Assembly (NCBI GenBank): GCA_017544525.1 | Contig: JAFYEA010000017.1 | Location: forward strand, 91,193 to 155,192 | DNA length: 64,000 bases | Source of the DNA: Bacilli bacterium | Lineage (GTDB): Bacteria > Bacillota_I > Bacilli_A > RF39 > UBA660 | Direction: 5' to 3' | Shown: one piece after another, positions 26,925 to 35,815 of the stretch | How positions within the stretch are numbered: position 1 is the first letter of the stretch | How the letters are laid out: every line of letters starts with the position of its first letter | Notes under the pieces: model-generated | Seen by the model: the letters and a program-made list of their open reading frames with translations, nothing else | Database searches by the model: none | What the model was told of the DNA's origin: nothing | Position numbers and translations under genes: made by a program

Positions 26925-29399
26925 TATATCAAATACTATTAATACTACTAATATTAGGAAACTAATTAATGATACTAGTTTTCCTTCTTTTAATAATGGA
27001 GAATTATACTTGAATTCTATATTATATGTTCCTTTATTTAGTTTAAATCCTATAAATGCTGTATTTACTTTTTCATATTCTATTTCTTTGTTATTTACTT
27101 TAATAGTAAATCCTTTATCGTATGGGATTGATGTTACAAAGTATCCATCGTTTTCTACTTCTATATTTCCTTTAATATAATCGTCTTTTATTTCTTCAAT
27201 ATTAAATGGTTTATAGTTTTTATTAGCATCTTTTATATCATTGTAGTCTAATATATATGTTTCTATATTTGATATTGTATAAGTTCCTTTATGTATTTCA
27301 ACTTTTAATTCATCTAATGTTTCATTACTAAGTAGGTAATGAAAAACTTCATTTTTATTATGATATATCCATGAATGGCATGTTATTAAGTTTTGAATAT
27401 CATTTATAGTAATATATGTATTACCTACATCACAACCATTTCTATTTGGATTATTAAAGTTAATGAATAATAGTTTATTATGTAATGGTTCTTTTAGTTT
27501 AATAGTAAATGAATCGTTTTCTTTAGCTATCAGTGTTATAACACCTTGTTCATCTTTTTCAATTGTTATATTATCTTTATTTAGGTTTTGAATATCATAT
27601 TCTAATTCTACTTTTTTAATATCATTATGATAAACATGTGTATCATTATCTTTTACAACTGTATTAAACATTAATTGTTCTATATTATATGGATATGATA
27701 ATGTTTTAAATAAGTCTTCTGATATATAATTATTGCTGTGATACATTATTGGGAATGCATTTTCATTAATATAAACATCATCATATAGTTTAGTATATCC
27801 CATGCCGATTGGTTTTTTAGAATATACATATTTTACTCCCATAAATGTGTTGAATAATGTGTTTTTTGATGATGATATAAAGAAGTAATTATAATCAGAA
27901 TTATTAACCTTAAATACTTTTCTTACAAAGTCTAAATAATTACTATTATATGTTGAAGAGTAAAATGTTGTAGAGTATTGTTTTGTGTTATATACTTTAT
28001 TAACTGTTTTTACATAGTGTCTTAAATTATTAATTCTATAAAAACTATCATCATTATTTATTATATTATCTATTGTTTCTTTTTGAGTATTACTAAAATA
28101 TTTATTATATTGTTTTGGTGTTACTAGTTCTTCTCTAAGGTTTTGTCCTATACAGAATCCTAATGCTACTAGTATTATTACTGCTGAGAATACTTTTTTA
28201 TTTTTGTATTTATTGTAATATAGTAATAATGGTATAAATAAAACTAAGTATAGATATTTAGGATGGAATTTATTTAATACTAATAGTGGAATTGTAAGTA
28301 TTGATAGTAATATACAAAGATCTTTTATTTTTATTTTGTCATTGAATAAGTCTGTTAAGAAGATTGCTATTATCATCCCCATTAATGGTAAGTATGGTAT
28401 AAAACATTTTTCTCTTAAATATAAACCACCATTTAATAAGTATCTAAATAATGGTATAAATAATACTATTGATACTAAGAAGAATAATGTTATGTTTTCT
28501 TTCTTTTTAGTAAAGAATATATGTACTAATGCAACAAAGGCTATCAATTGATACCCAATAGCGTAAGTACCACTTATTATTCTATGTACTTTATAATATG
28601 GTATAAATAGTTTTATTAGTTTTGTTTTTGATTCAACATCAACTCTTCCAATTAGTATTGTATATATAGTAGGGAATAATAGAACTGATGATAATAGAAC
28701 TGCTAGTAAACCTAATAGTATTATTTTTATTAATTGTTTTATAAAATCTTTTGTATTGAATTTTTTATTTATTTTTAAGTATTTATAAATGAAGTAAGTA
28801 CCTATTGCTAGTATTCCACCTACGCTATAGTAGTAACTTGTCATAATCATTAAGAATACGCTTATTACAAATGGTGTTTTTGTATTCTTTTCTAATAATT
28901 TATCTACGCTCATTAATGCTAACATTAGAAATGGCATATAATTAACAAACATTACATGTCTATGTAGTTGAAATATTAATGCATCTGATAGTGCAAATAG
29001 AAGTGTTGTTATAAATACTATATTTGTTTCATATTTGTTATTTTTTAACCATTTATAGAATAAATATATTGATGCAAAGACAGCTAATATATTTACTATT
29101 GTCATATATGTTACCATGCTTACATGTGGCATTAAATATGATGGTAGTATTAATGGACTTAATAGTCCATAATAGGATATGTTAAACATATTTTGTCCTG
29201 CTCCATAGTTTAATGAGAAGTTTGGTATTAGTTTACCTGTTTCATAAAACATATTTCTTAAGTATTCTGGAAATACAGTGTGTTGGTTTAACCAATCTGT
29301 ATCTGAACCGAATAAATATTTAAATCTAGTTGCTAATAATATAATAAAAATACACAAACCAAAAATAATAATTAAATTAATATAATCTTTCTTTTTCAT
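26904..29399 (-). CDS. yfhO: YfhO-family multi-pass membrane glycosyltransferase
   Basis: An 831-residue GT-C-like membrane protein with about 12-14 hydrophobic helices in the first 420 residues and at the very C-terminus, and a large extracellular domain between. The early block FGSDTDWLNQH with the following PNFSLNYGAGQNMF is typical of YfhO proteins, whose Asp is likely catalytic. In Bacillus and Listeria relatives YfhO transfers a sugar from an undecaprenyl carrier (made by CsbB) onto lipoteichoic acid. It is the last gene of a three-gene unit with the GtrA and CsbB-type proteins, 8 bases behind gtrA. The sugar is not determined. Confidence 0.85.
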   Translation of the reverse strand: MKKKDYINLIIIFGLCIFIILLATRFKYLFGSDTDWLNQHTVFPEYLRNMFYETGKLIPNFSLNYGAGQNMFNISYYGLLSPLILPSYLMPHVSMVTYMTIVNILAVFASIYLFYKWLKNNKYETNIVFITTLLFALSDALIFQLHRHVMFVNYMPFLMLALMSVDKLLEKNTKTPFVISVFLMIMTSYYYSVGGILAIGTYFIYKYLKINKKFNTKDFIKQLIKIILLGLLAVLLSSVLLFPTIYTILIGRVDVESKTKLIKLFIPYYKVHRIISGTYAIGYQLIAFVALVHIFFTKKKENITLFFLVSIVLFIPLFRYLLNGGLYLREKCFIPYLPLMGMIIAIFLTDLFNDKIKIKDLCILLSILTIPLLVLNKFHPKYLYLVLFIPLLLYYNKYKNKKVFSAVIILVALGFCIGQNLREELVTPKQYNKYFSNTQKETIDNIINNDDSFYRINNLRHYVKTVNKVYNTKQYSTTFYSSTYNSNYLDFVRKVFKVNNSDYNYFFISSSKNTLFNTFMGVKYVYSKKPIGMGYTKLYDDVYINENAFPIMYHSNNYISEDLFKTLSYPYNIEQLMFNTVVKDNDTHVYHNDIKKVELEYDIQNLNKDNITIEKDEQGVITLIAKENDSFTIKLKEPLHNKLLFINFNNPNRNGCDVGNTYITINDIQNLITCHSWIYHNKNEVFHYLLSNETLDELKVEIHKGTYTISNIETYILDYNDIKDANKNYKPFNIEEIKDDYIKGNIEVENDGYFVTSIPYDKGFTIKVNNKEIEYEKVNTAFIGFKLNKGTYNIEFKYNSPLLKEGKLVSLISFLILVVLIVFDIKQKKLK

Positions 29400-29407
29400 A
29401 CATACCT

Positions 29408-29833
29408 CTATTTTTCTTTTTTAAATACTAAAAATTTACTAAATATATAATTTAATACAATTACTATTACTTGTACTATTAATTTCATTATTTTATCATT
29501 GAAATGTAATTTAGTAACAAAAATAAACATTAATAGCATATCTATTAATAATGTTGATACTCTTGAAGCACAAAAACTTGTTGCTTCTTTTATATTTGCT
29601 TTATTTTTTTGCTTAAATACATATTTTCTATTTGTAAAGTATGCAAATGCTACTGATGCTATCCATGAAATAATATTTGTTATTTGTAATTGTAGTGCGT
29701 TATTAGGATCAAATACTGTAAGTGTTAATCCATAATAAACAGCTAGACTTACTGCTGTAGTAAGTCCACCTATTATTAAATAATTTATTATTTCTTCATA
29801 TTTATGATATAGTTCTTTAACTCTATTAATCAT
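29408..29833 (-). CDS. gtrA: GtrA-family membrane protein (flippase partner)
   Basis: A 141-residue protein with four hydrophobic helices. The opening INYLIIGGLTTAVSLAVYYGL and the ITNIISWIASVAFAYFTNRKYVF block define the GtrA family, thought to move undecaprenyl-phosphate sugars across the membrane. The late KFLVFKK is also family-typical. Its ATG (29833) overlaps the stop of the upstream glycosyltransferase by 8 bases, so translation is coupled. It lies between the enzyme that makes the lipid-linked sugar and the YfhO that uses it. Confidence 0.9.
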   Translation of the reverse strand: MINRVKELYHKYEEIINYLIIGGLTTAVSLAVYYGLTLTVFDPNNALQLQITNIISWIASVAFAYFTNRKYVFKQKNKANIKEATSFCASRVSTLLIDMLLMFIFVTKLHFNDKIMKLIVQVIVIVLNYIFSKFLVFKKEK

Positions 29834-30764
29834 TCTTTTTCACATTACTTTCTTTAATAACATATACTGGTCTATTTTTAACTTCTAAATACATTTTTGC
29901 TATATATTCACCAATTACCCCAATACACAATAATTGAACACCACTTACTAGGAATATAATGCATGCCATACTTGGCCATCCCGATGTAGGATCTCCATAT
30001 ACTAATGTTTTAACAATAATAACTACTATCATAACAAATGCTATAAAACAAAATAATATACCTATAATAGCTGCTAGTGTTAATGGAACAGTTGTGAATG
30101 CGACTATTCCTTCAATAGCATATATAAATAGTTTCCAAAAAGACCATTTTGTTTCTCCGGCAACTCTTTGTACGTTTTCATATTCTAACCATTTTGTATT
30201 AAATCCTACATATGAGAATAATCCTTTAGAATATCTGTTGTATTCTTTTAATTCTAAAATGCTATTAACTACTTGTCTTGTCATTAATCTATAGTCTCTA
30301 GCACCATCAACCATTTCTACTTTACTCATTCTATTAATTAATTTATAAAATCTTCTGGCAAAGAAACTTCTTATTGGTGGTTCTCCTTTTCTTGTAACTC
30401 TTCTTGTACCAACGATATCATATCCTTCTTCTTCAATTAATCTAATCATTTCTGGTAGTAGTGAAGGTGGATCTTGTAAATCAACATCCATTATTGTTAC
30501 ATAATCTCCACTTGATGCTTCAAGACCTGCTAGCATTGCGGCTTCTTTACCAAAATTTCTTGAAAATGATATGTATTTTACTAGTTTATCTTTTTTTGAT
30601 ATCTCTTTCATTACATTTAATGAGTTATCTTTGCTTCCATCATTTACATATATTATTTCTATTTCTGCATTTAATTCTTTTCTTACTTTTTTTATTTCTT
30701 CATAAAAAAGTGGTATACTTTCTTCTTCATTATAACAAGGTACCACTAAATTAACTTTTTTCAT
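29826..30764 (-). CDS. csbB: Polyprenyl-phosphate glycosyltransferase (GT2, CsbB/GtrB type)
   Basis: A 312-residue enzyme that should load a sugar on undecaprenyl phosphate at the cytoplasmic face. GT2 domain in residues 1-220: VVPCYNEEESIPLF, YVNDGSKDNSL, FGKEAAMLAGL, VTIMDVDLQDPP (DxD) and KWSFWKLF. Two C-terminal membrane helices (about residues 228-250 and 262-285) are as in CsbB/GtrB/DPM-like proteins. Start ATG 30764 follows TTGGAGGGG; the TTG further upstream is within this ribosome site. First gene of the operon with gtrA and yfhO. Confidence 0.9.
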   Translation of the reverse strand: MKKVNLVVPCYNEEESIPLFYEEIKKVRKELNAEIEIIYVNDGSKDNSLNVMKEISKKDKLVKYISFSRNFGKEAAMLAGLEASSGDYVTIMDVDLQDPPSLLPEMIRLIEEEGYDIVGTRRVTRKGEPPIRSFFARRFYKLINRMSKVEMVDGARDYRLMTRQVVNSILELKEYNRYSKGLFSYVGFNTKWLEYENVQRVAGETKWSFWKLFIYAIEGIVAFTTVPLTLAAIIGILFCFIAFVMIVVIIVKTLVYGDPTSGWPSMACIIFLVSGVQLLCIGVIGEYIAKMYLEVKNRPVYVIKESNVKKND

Positions 30765-30818
30765 TTTCCCCTCCAAAATCTAGGTTTATTTTAGCACAAG
30801 ACTAGTTTTTTTACAAGT

Positions 30819-31247
30819 TTAATATAGTTCTTCACAAACTCCTTTATCAGGGGCATAAAAACAGTGACTTTTATATCTTCCAGTATTTCTTTGCTTAAAC
30901 CATAAACCTTTGCATTCTTCATTCTTTTTAGGGGCATAGAACCATAATGCATTTGTAGCTGGATAGTATGTTTCTCCTTTTAGCACTCTTTTTGCTAGTT
31001 CTTTTTCTTTTTTAGTAGATGAACCACTATTAAATAGACTACTATTAGTGCCTACAAAACCACCTGGTTTTTGATTTATAACATCTGTTATAGTTCTAAT
31101 ATTCTTAAAATCTAAACAATTAGCTATTGCTCTATTAACTATTACATTTCCTACCATAAGCATTGCTAATTCTCCTTCACCTAGAGCTTCTGCTCTCATT
31201 AATCTAGCACATAAATCAAGTTCTTTATTTGAATATTTTATTAGCAT
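30819..31247 (-). CDS. SleB/CwlJ-type cell wall hydrolase
   Basis: A 142-residue protein that is nearly all catalytic domain of the Hydrolase_2 family (lytic transglycosylase-like). LCARLMRAEALGEGELAMLMVGNVIVNRA contains the family's AExxGE with the catalytic Glu near residue 19. The tail ALWFYAPKKN and KSHCFYAP is also characteristic. No signal peptide or membrane helix, as in CwlJ, which acts on spore cortex. ATG 31247 follows AGGTGATTT. Monocistronic between the csbB operon and the divergent small acidic gene. Whether this organism sporulates cannot be told here. Confidence 0.85.
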   Translation of the reverse strand: MLIKYSNKELDLCARLMRAEALGEGELAMLMVGNVIVNRAIANCLDFKNIRTITDVINQKPGGFVGTNSSLFNSGSSTKKEKELAKRVLKGETYYPATNALWFYAPKKNEECKGLWFKQRNTGRYKSHCFYAPDKGVCEELY

Positions 31248-31321
31248 AAAATCACCTAGAATATTATATGTATATATTTTATATATTGATTATTTGTTGT
31301 ATAATGATAATAGGTGATAAT

Positions 31322-31522
31322 ATGGCAATGGAAAAAGTAAAATATAATGATAGTTATATTTATGTTGAAAATGATATTCCTGATGAAGAAAAGGGTATAG
31401 CCATTTATGGTGAAGAGGAAAATCTAGATAATACTTTAGAATTTAAGCCTATTAGTGATGAAGATTTACTGGAAAATACTATTGTTGACGTAGATTTATT
31501 GGGTGATAAAAATGAAGAGTGA
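31322..31522 (+). CDS. Small highly acidic protein (66 aa)
   Basis: Not recognised. About a third of its 66 residues are Asp or Glu and only five are Lys, with no hydrophobic span. ATG 31322 is behind AGGTGATAAT; the longer frame from 31268 is hydrophobic noise over the promoter. The last 11 bases overlap the next gene, so the two are produced together. A small acidic protein next to a partner could be a chaperone or regulatory partner, which is only an inference. Confidence 0.6.
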   Translation: MAMEKVKYNDSYIYVENDIPDEEKGIAIYGEEENLDNTLEFKPISDEDLLENTIVDVDLLGDKNEE

Positions 31523-32930
31523 ATTACCTAATACTAGTTTAGTATATGATGGTCCTAGAAAAGAAGAGATGCAAAAATTCTTGGATTTTATGTATGAAAT
31601 AAGAAAGCAAAATCCAAATATGATATTTACTGGAAATACTGTTTATTCTCAACTTCGTGATGGAGGACTTCCTAGAAGCGAACGCGATGAATTTGGGAAG
31701 GGATTAGATGTAAGAAGATTCTTTGATAGATGGCAGAAGGATTTTAAAGGTAGAAAAACATGGACAGGTGTTACTAGTAATTTTTGGTATTGGTTTCAAT
31801 TTGTTAATGGTACACGTGGTGAGAAAGAATTTATAAAACTATATATACCAATAAATATGCCACATTTATATGAGGGTGTAAAACAGTTATTTGACTTTAT
31901 TGATAGAGAAGGAATACAGCATCAATCTAAAGTCGGACAAAATATGAGAATTGATAATGTTATTGTTCGTTTGAAAAAGGGCGATGTTGATTCTGCATTA
32001 AAGATAATAGATTTTATAAACAATAATAGATATCTAAAGACTGGGTTAAATAAAAATAATCCATTTATTCCGACTATTAAAGGTATTGGATATATGGATG
32101 AACATGGTAATAGTTATAATAGTGACTTGAGTGATTTGATTTGTGCTTATTTAAGTGATTGTTATAATAAAGGAAAATCAAAAGCAAGTGTTGAAGAGTT
32201 TAGGGAATACATTAAAAGATATTCTTATGATAAGAATCTAGTTGAAACATTTGAAATTGCCTATAATGGTGAGAAAGAAAAAAAGAAAGAAAATAAAGAA
32301 AAGATTAAATTGAATTTGGATCAAAAGATTGGATTATTAATGGATTCAATAAAAGCTACTTATAACAAGTATGGTTATGAACAAGTTGAATATGCTCTTA
32401 TAAGTGCGATTACAGGTGGAAATTATAGTTATTTTACTAATGGTAATACTAGACTTTCATTAAGAAAACTATTAGAAGAAAATATAAGTAAAGACGAAAT
32501 TGGAAAAATAATTAGATGTTCTTTAGATGAATTAGTACCTCAAAAAATGATTAGTAAGAATGAAATTGATAATATTAAGTTGTATTGCAGAGTCGTATTA
32601 ATGAATAAAATGACATTTAATTTAGATGAAGCTTGTATGGTTACATTAGAAAAGTATGGAAGAGATCAATTATTTGCAGCAATATCTTTATTTGTTAGAT
32701 CTAATAATCCTGATAGGTTTAGTAGGTTCTATGGACAATCTAAAAATAATTATAGGGATTTAATAGCAAGAATTGGTAATGAAAATATTATGAGTTTAAT
32801 TATGCAATCACTAAGGGCAAAAGGGTATGATACAGTTGGTCTTAATGATGATCAATTAATTAGTGGTTATATTACTATGTTAGAACAAACTAGATATTAT
32901 AATTTTGATGATAGACCAAAAATGATGTAA
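31512..32930 (+). CDS. Possible HopA1-like protein (472 aa)
   Basis: The middle of this soluble protein (about residues 85-220) follows the pattern of the HopA1 family: FIKLYIPINM, then a helix, then QHQSKVGQNMRIDNVIVRLKKGD, then LNKNNPFIPTIKGIGYMDE and a helix. In HopA1-type proteins the corresponding segments form a fold seen in type III effectors and in some lanthipeptide-type systems. The N-terminal 85 and C-terminal 230 residues are not known to me. The match is read by eye and not certain. ATG 31512 with GGGTGAT overlaps the acidic gene by 11 bases. No secretion signal is visible, so a secreted-effector role should not be assumed. Confidence 0.45.
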   Translation: MKSELPNTSLVYDGPRKEEMQKFLDFMYEIRKQNPNMIFTGNTVYSQLRDGGLPRSERDEFGKGLDVRRFFDRWQKDFKGRKTWTGVTSNFWYWFQFVNGTRGEKEFIKLYIPINMPHLYEGVKQLFDFIDREGIQHQSKVGQNMRIDNVIVRLKKGDVDSALKIIDFINNNRYLKTGLNKNNPFIPTIKGIGYMDEHGNSYNSDLSDLICAYLSDCYNKGKSKASVEEFREYIKRYSYDKNLVETFEIAYNGEKEKKKENKEKIKLNLDQKIGLLMDSIKATYNKYGYEQVEYALISAITGGNYSYFTNGNTRLSLRKLLEENISKDEIGKIIRCSLDELVPQKMISKNEIDNIKLYCRVVLMNKMTFNLDEACMVTLEKYGRDQLFAAISLFVRSNNPDRFSRFYGQSKNNYRDLIARIGNENIMSLIMQSLRAKGYDTVGLNDDQLISGYITMLEQTRYYNFDDRPKMM

Positions 32931-32931
32931 A

Positions 32932-32960
32932 AAAAAGGTAATCAATGATTACCTTTTTAA
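32932..32960. terminator. Bidirectional terminator
   Basis: AAAAAGGTAATCA and TGATTACCTTTTT form a near-perfect hairpin centred near 32945 between the convergent HopA1-like and DUF308 genes, with A and T tracts for both strands. Confidence 0.85.
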
Positions 32961-33511
32961 TTGTTTTCTTTTATCATTAATACTTTTTTTATTCTTCTTG
33001 TTAATAGAAGTGTTACTAATGTATCAATTATAAGTGATATCCCCTCTAATTGTGTTAGTATTTTAGCTAAGAATAATGGATTTAATATTACTGCTATACC
33101 TATTATTAATATAATGATAGCAAATGATAAATATATCCACCATGTTGTTGTTCTATCTTTTTTATACTTTAATAGTTCCATAATATTTGTTGCCGAACTT
33201 ATTATTAATAGAAGTCCTACTAGAATGTTAATCATTCTTATTATCCATGTTGGATCTACAAATATTGATATGCTAAGAGCGATAAAAGCAATACTAACTA
33301 TTAAATAAATAATATCTCCATTTGTTTGTATTCCTTTATTTTTGTATACTTTATAGAATTGAAATAATGCACTAAGCATTAATATGCTTGCGATTAAATA
33401 TCCTGCGATTGATAATGATTCTACTGGAAACAATAATAGAAGGAACCCAAGTGATAAAAAAATAAATGCGTTTATACCACTATTCCATTTTAGATATTTA
33501 TATTCTCTCAT
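32957..33511 (-). CDS. HdeD-like (DUF308) membrane protein
   Basis: A 184-residue membrane protein with six hydrophobic helices in three pairs: GINAFIFLSLGFLLLLFP, IAGYLIASILMLSALFQ, IIYLIVSIAFIALSISIF, MINILVGLLLIISSA, WIYLSFAIIILIIGIAVIL and a last one near ILTQLEGISLII. The pattern is that of DUF308/HdeD-like proteins, known in Enterobacteria for acid stress but not characterised here. ATG 33511 after AGAGGTGATAAAT; the GTG at 33520 is in the ribosome site. Confidence 0.8.
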   Translation of the reverse strand: MREYKYLKWNSGINAFIFLSLGFLLLLFPVESLSIAGYLIASILMLSALFQFYKVYKNKGIQTNGDIIYLIVSIAFIALSISIFVDPTWIIRMINILVGLLLIISSATNIMELLKYKKDRTTTWWIYLSFAIIILIIGIAVILNPLFLAKILTQLEGISLIIDTLVTLLLTRRIKKVLMIKENN

Positions 33512-33640
33512 ATTTATCACCTCTATTTGAGTTAATTATATCAAATTAATTATTAATTGTAAAAAAATGTAAAACCATTATATTATTCTTTAAATAATGA
33601 TGATATTTTTATAAAATAAAGATATAGTAAGGAGGACTGT

Positions 33641-35002
33641 ATGGTATTAAATAAAGAGATGTTTAGAGAATATGATATAAGGGGTATATATGGAGAAGAT
33701 TTAAGTGGTGAGGTGGCATATAATATTGGAAAAGCATTTGGTACTAAGTTAAGAGAACTTAATATTCCTTCTACGGTAGTGGCATATGATAATAGGCTAT
33801 CTTCTGTTGAGTTAGAAGAGAACTTAGTTAAGGGTTTAATTGAAACTGGTATTAATGTTAAAAGACTAAGACTTGCTACTACACCTATGTGTTATTTTGC
33901 TGCTAATTATTTAAATACTAATTCAAGCATGATGATTACGGCTTCTCATAATCCTAAAGAATATAATGGTTTTAAGTTTTCTTATAACGGTATTCATAAT
34001 GCATATGGTGCATCTGTTAGAGAAATATATGACATTATTATGAAAGGCGAATTTGCTAGTGGTAATGGGTCTTATGAAGATGTTGATATAACTGGAGCTT
34101 ATATTGATTTGATTGTTTCTAAATTAGATTTTGGTCCTAGAAAGATTAAAGTTATATATGATCCGGGGAATGGTACTGGAAGTATAATAGCCGATAAGAT
34201 ATTTGAAAAACTTCCTATGATTGATAGTAAAGGTATATTCAATATATCTGACGGTAATTTTCCTAATCATCATCCTGATCCATGTATTTCTGAGAACTTA
34301 AATGAATTAAAAAAAGTTGTTGTAGAATGTGGGGCTGATTTAGGCGTTGGATATGATGGAGATGCTGATAGAGTAGGTTTTGTTGATGAAAAAGGAACAT
34401 TTATTGAAATAGATAAGTTCTTAGCTATAATGTGGAAATATTTATTTGATAAAGTAGAAAAGAAAGAGTGTTTATTTGATGTTAAATGCTCTAAGGCATT
34501 AGAAGATGAACTTATTAAACTAGGCGTTAAACCTATTGAATATAGAACAGGAAATTCTTATACAAGGGCTGCTTCTAGTGAGGGGGACTATCCTTTAAGT
34601 GGAGAATTATCGGGGCATATATATTTTAGAGACAAGTTTCCGGGATATGATGATGGTATATATGCGGGAATGAGATTAATTGAAATGCTATCTCATACTG
34701 ATAAACCATTAAGTTCATTCTTAGAAGATTTACCTAAGTATCATTCTACTCCTGAAATAAAAGTAAAAGTAACTGATGAAACTAAGTTTGAAATAGTTAG
34801 TAAGATAAAAGATTATTGTGATTCAAAAGGTTATAATTATATAACTATAGATGGTGTAAAAGCTAAATTTGATGATGGATTTTCTCTTGTCAGAGCATCT
34901 AATACTGGGCCTAATATTACTATGAGATTTGAAGCTACTACTGAGAGTAGATTAAATGAATTAAAGAGTGAGTTTGAGAGTGAATTAAATAAATATATAT
35001 AA
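33641..35002 (+). CDS. manB: Phosphomannomutase/phosphoglucomutase
   Basis: Alpha-D-phosphohexomutase of the PMM/PGM group, interconverting hexose-6-phosphate and hexose-1-phosphate for sugar-nucleotide synthesis. The 453 residues show FREYDIRGIYGEDL, TASHNPKEYNGFKF (phosphoserine loop), GYDGDADRVGFVD (metal loop), GELSGHIYFRD (sugar loop) and RASNTGPNITMRFEA (phosphate loop). Full family length. ATG 33641 follows AAGGAGGACTGT, one of the strongest ribosome sites in the window. Its product could feed the wall and teichoic-acid sugars made by the csbB operon. The hexose preference is not visible in sequence. Confidence 0.93.
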   Translation: MVLNKEMFREYDIRGIYGEDLSGEVAYNIGKAFGTKLRELNIPSTVVAYDNRLSSVELEENLVKGLIETGINVKRLRLATTPMCYFAANYLNTNSSMMITASHNPKEYNGFKFSYNGIHNAYGASVREIYDIIMKGEFASGNGSYEDVDITGAYIDLIVSKLDFGPRKIKVIYDPGNGTGSIIADKIFEKLPMIDSKGIFNISDGNFPNHHPDPCISENLNELKKVVVECGADLGVGYDGDADRVGFVDEKGTFIEIDKFLAIMWKYLFDKVEKKECLFDVKCSKALEDELIKLGVKPIEYRTGNSYTRAASSEGDYPLSGELSGHIYFRDKFPGYDDGIYAGMRLIEMLSHTDKPLSSFLEDLPKYHSTPEIKVKVTDETKFEIVSKIKDYCDSKGYNYITIDGVKAKFDDGFSLVRASNTGPNITMRFEATTESRLNELKSEFESELNKYI

Positions 35003-35030
35003 GAACTATTAAAAATAGTTCTTTTTATTC
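35001..35030 (+). terminator. Terminator of manB
   Basis: AAGAACTATT (35001-35010) pairs with AATAGTTCTT (35014-35023) around AAA, followed by T residues. Confidence 0.85.
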
Positions 35031-35046
35031 TAATCATAGTATTTTG

Positions 35047-35055
35047 TGGTATAAT
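35047..35055 (+). promoter_or_regulatory. Extended -10 promoter
   Basis: TGGTATAAT, an extended -10, lies 16 bases before the ATG at 35072, with AGGTGA as ribosome site between them. Confidence 0.5.
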
Positions 35056-35071
35056 TAAGTAGGTGAATTTG

Positions 35072-35815
35072 ATGCAGATGATTTATAGAGATATAAATAT
35101 TAATTATGTTTTTTATAATAATAAATCTAAAATAAATTTAGTGTATTTGCATGGTTGGGGTCAAAACATTGAAATGATGATGGGGATTGCTAAACCATTT
35201 ATAAAAAAACATAATGTTTTAATTATAGATTTACCTGGATTTGGGTTAAGTGATGAACCTAAAGAAGTTTGGGATGTTTTTGAGTATGCAGATATGGTTA
35301 ATCATTTAGTTAAGAAATTAAAAATGGATAATCCAATATTGATTGGTCATTCTTTTGGTGGGAAAGTAAGTTTATGTTATGCCTTAAAGTATAAAACTAA
35401 AAAGTTAGTATTGCTTGCTAGTCCATATAAAAAGAAAATAAAAAAGGAAACTTTTAAAATGAAAGTGTTTAAATTTATTAAAAAAGTTCCTTTATTAAAT
35501 AAATTAGAGGGTGTAGCTAAAAAATATATTGGATCTACTGATTATAAAAATGCTTCTGAGATGATGAGAAAAATACTTGTAAAGCATGTTAATTTAGATA
35601 TTAGTGATGAAGTTAAGGATATTAATTGTCCTACTTTACTGATTTGGGGTACGCTTGATAGTGCAGTTGATTATAATGATGGAGTTGAACTTGAAAAGTT
35701 AATTCCTAATTGTGGACTTGTTACATATGAGGGATGTACTCACTATGCATATTTGGAAAGATTGGGACAAACTATTAATGTATTAAATAGTTTTATAGGA
35801 GAGGATAGTAAATGA
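35072..35815 (+). CDS. Alpha/beta hydrolase
   Basis: A 247-residue serine hydrolase-fold protein: VYLHGWGQN (oxyanion region), IGHSFGGKVSL (nucleophile Ser in GxSxG), LIWGTLDSAVD (acid Asp) and GCTHYAYLE (His), all in the standard order. Cytoplasmic, no signal peptide. The substrate is unknown; fatty-acid ester, polyketide or wall-precursor hydrolysis are all possible. ATG 35072 is 6 bases behind AGGTGA. It overlaps the following murF-like gene by 4 bases (ATGA) and thereby belongs to the peptidoglycan unit 35072-38588. Confidence 0.85.
   Translation: MQMIYRDININYVFYNNKSKINLVYLHGWGQNIEMMMGIAKPFIKKHNVLIIDLPGFGLSDEPKEVWDVFEYADMVNHLVKKLKMDNPILIGHSFGGKVSLCYALKYKTKKLVLLASPYKKKIKKETFKMKVFKFIKKVPLLNKLEGVAKKYIGSTDYKNASEMMRKILVKHVNLDISDEVKDINCPTLLIWGTLDSAVDYNDGVELEKLIPNCGLVTYEGCTHYAYLERLGQTINVLNSFIGEDSK

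Noticed and set aside
33521..33640. 120-base gap before manB as a possible riboswitch
   Set aside because: It is AT-rich with no stable stem pairs that I can find; only the strong AAGGAGG site is evident.
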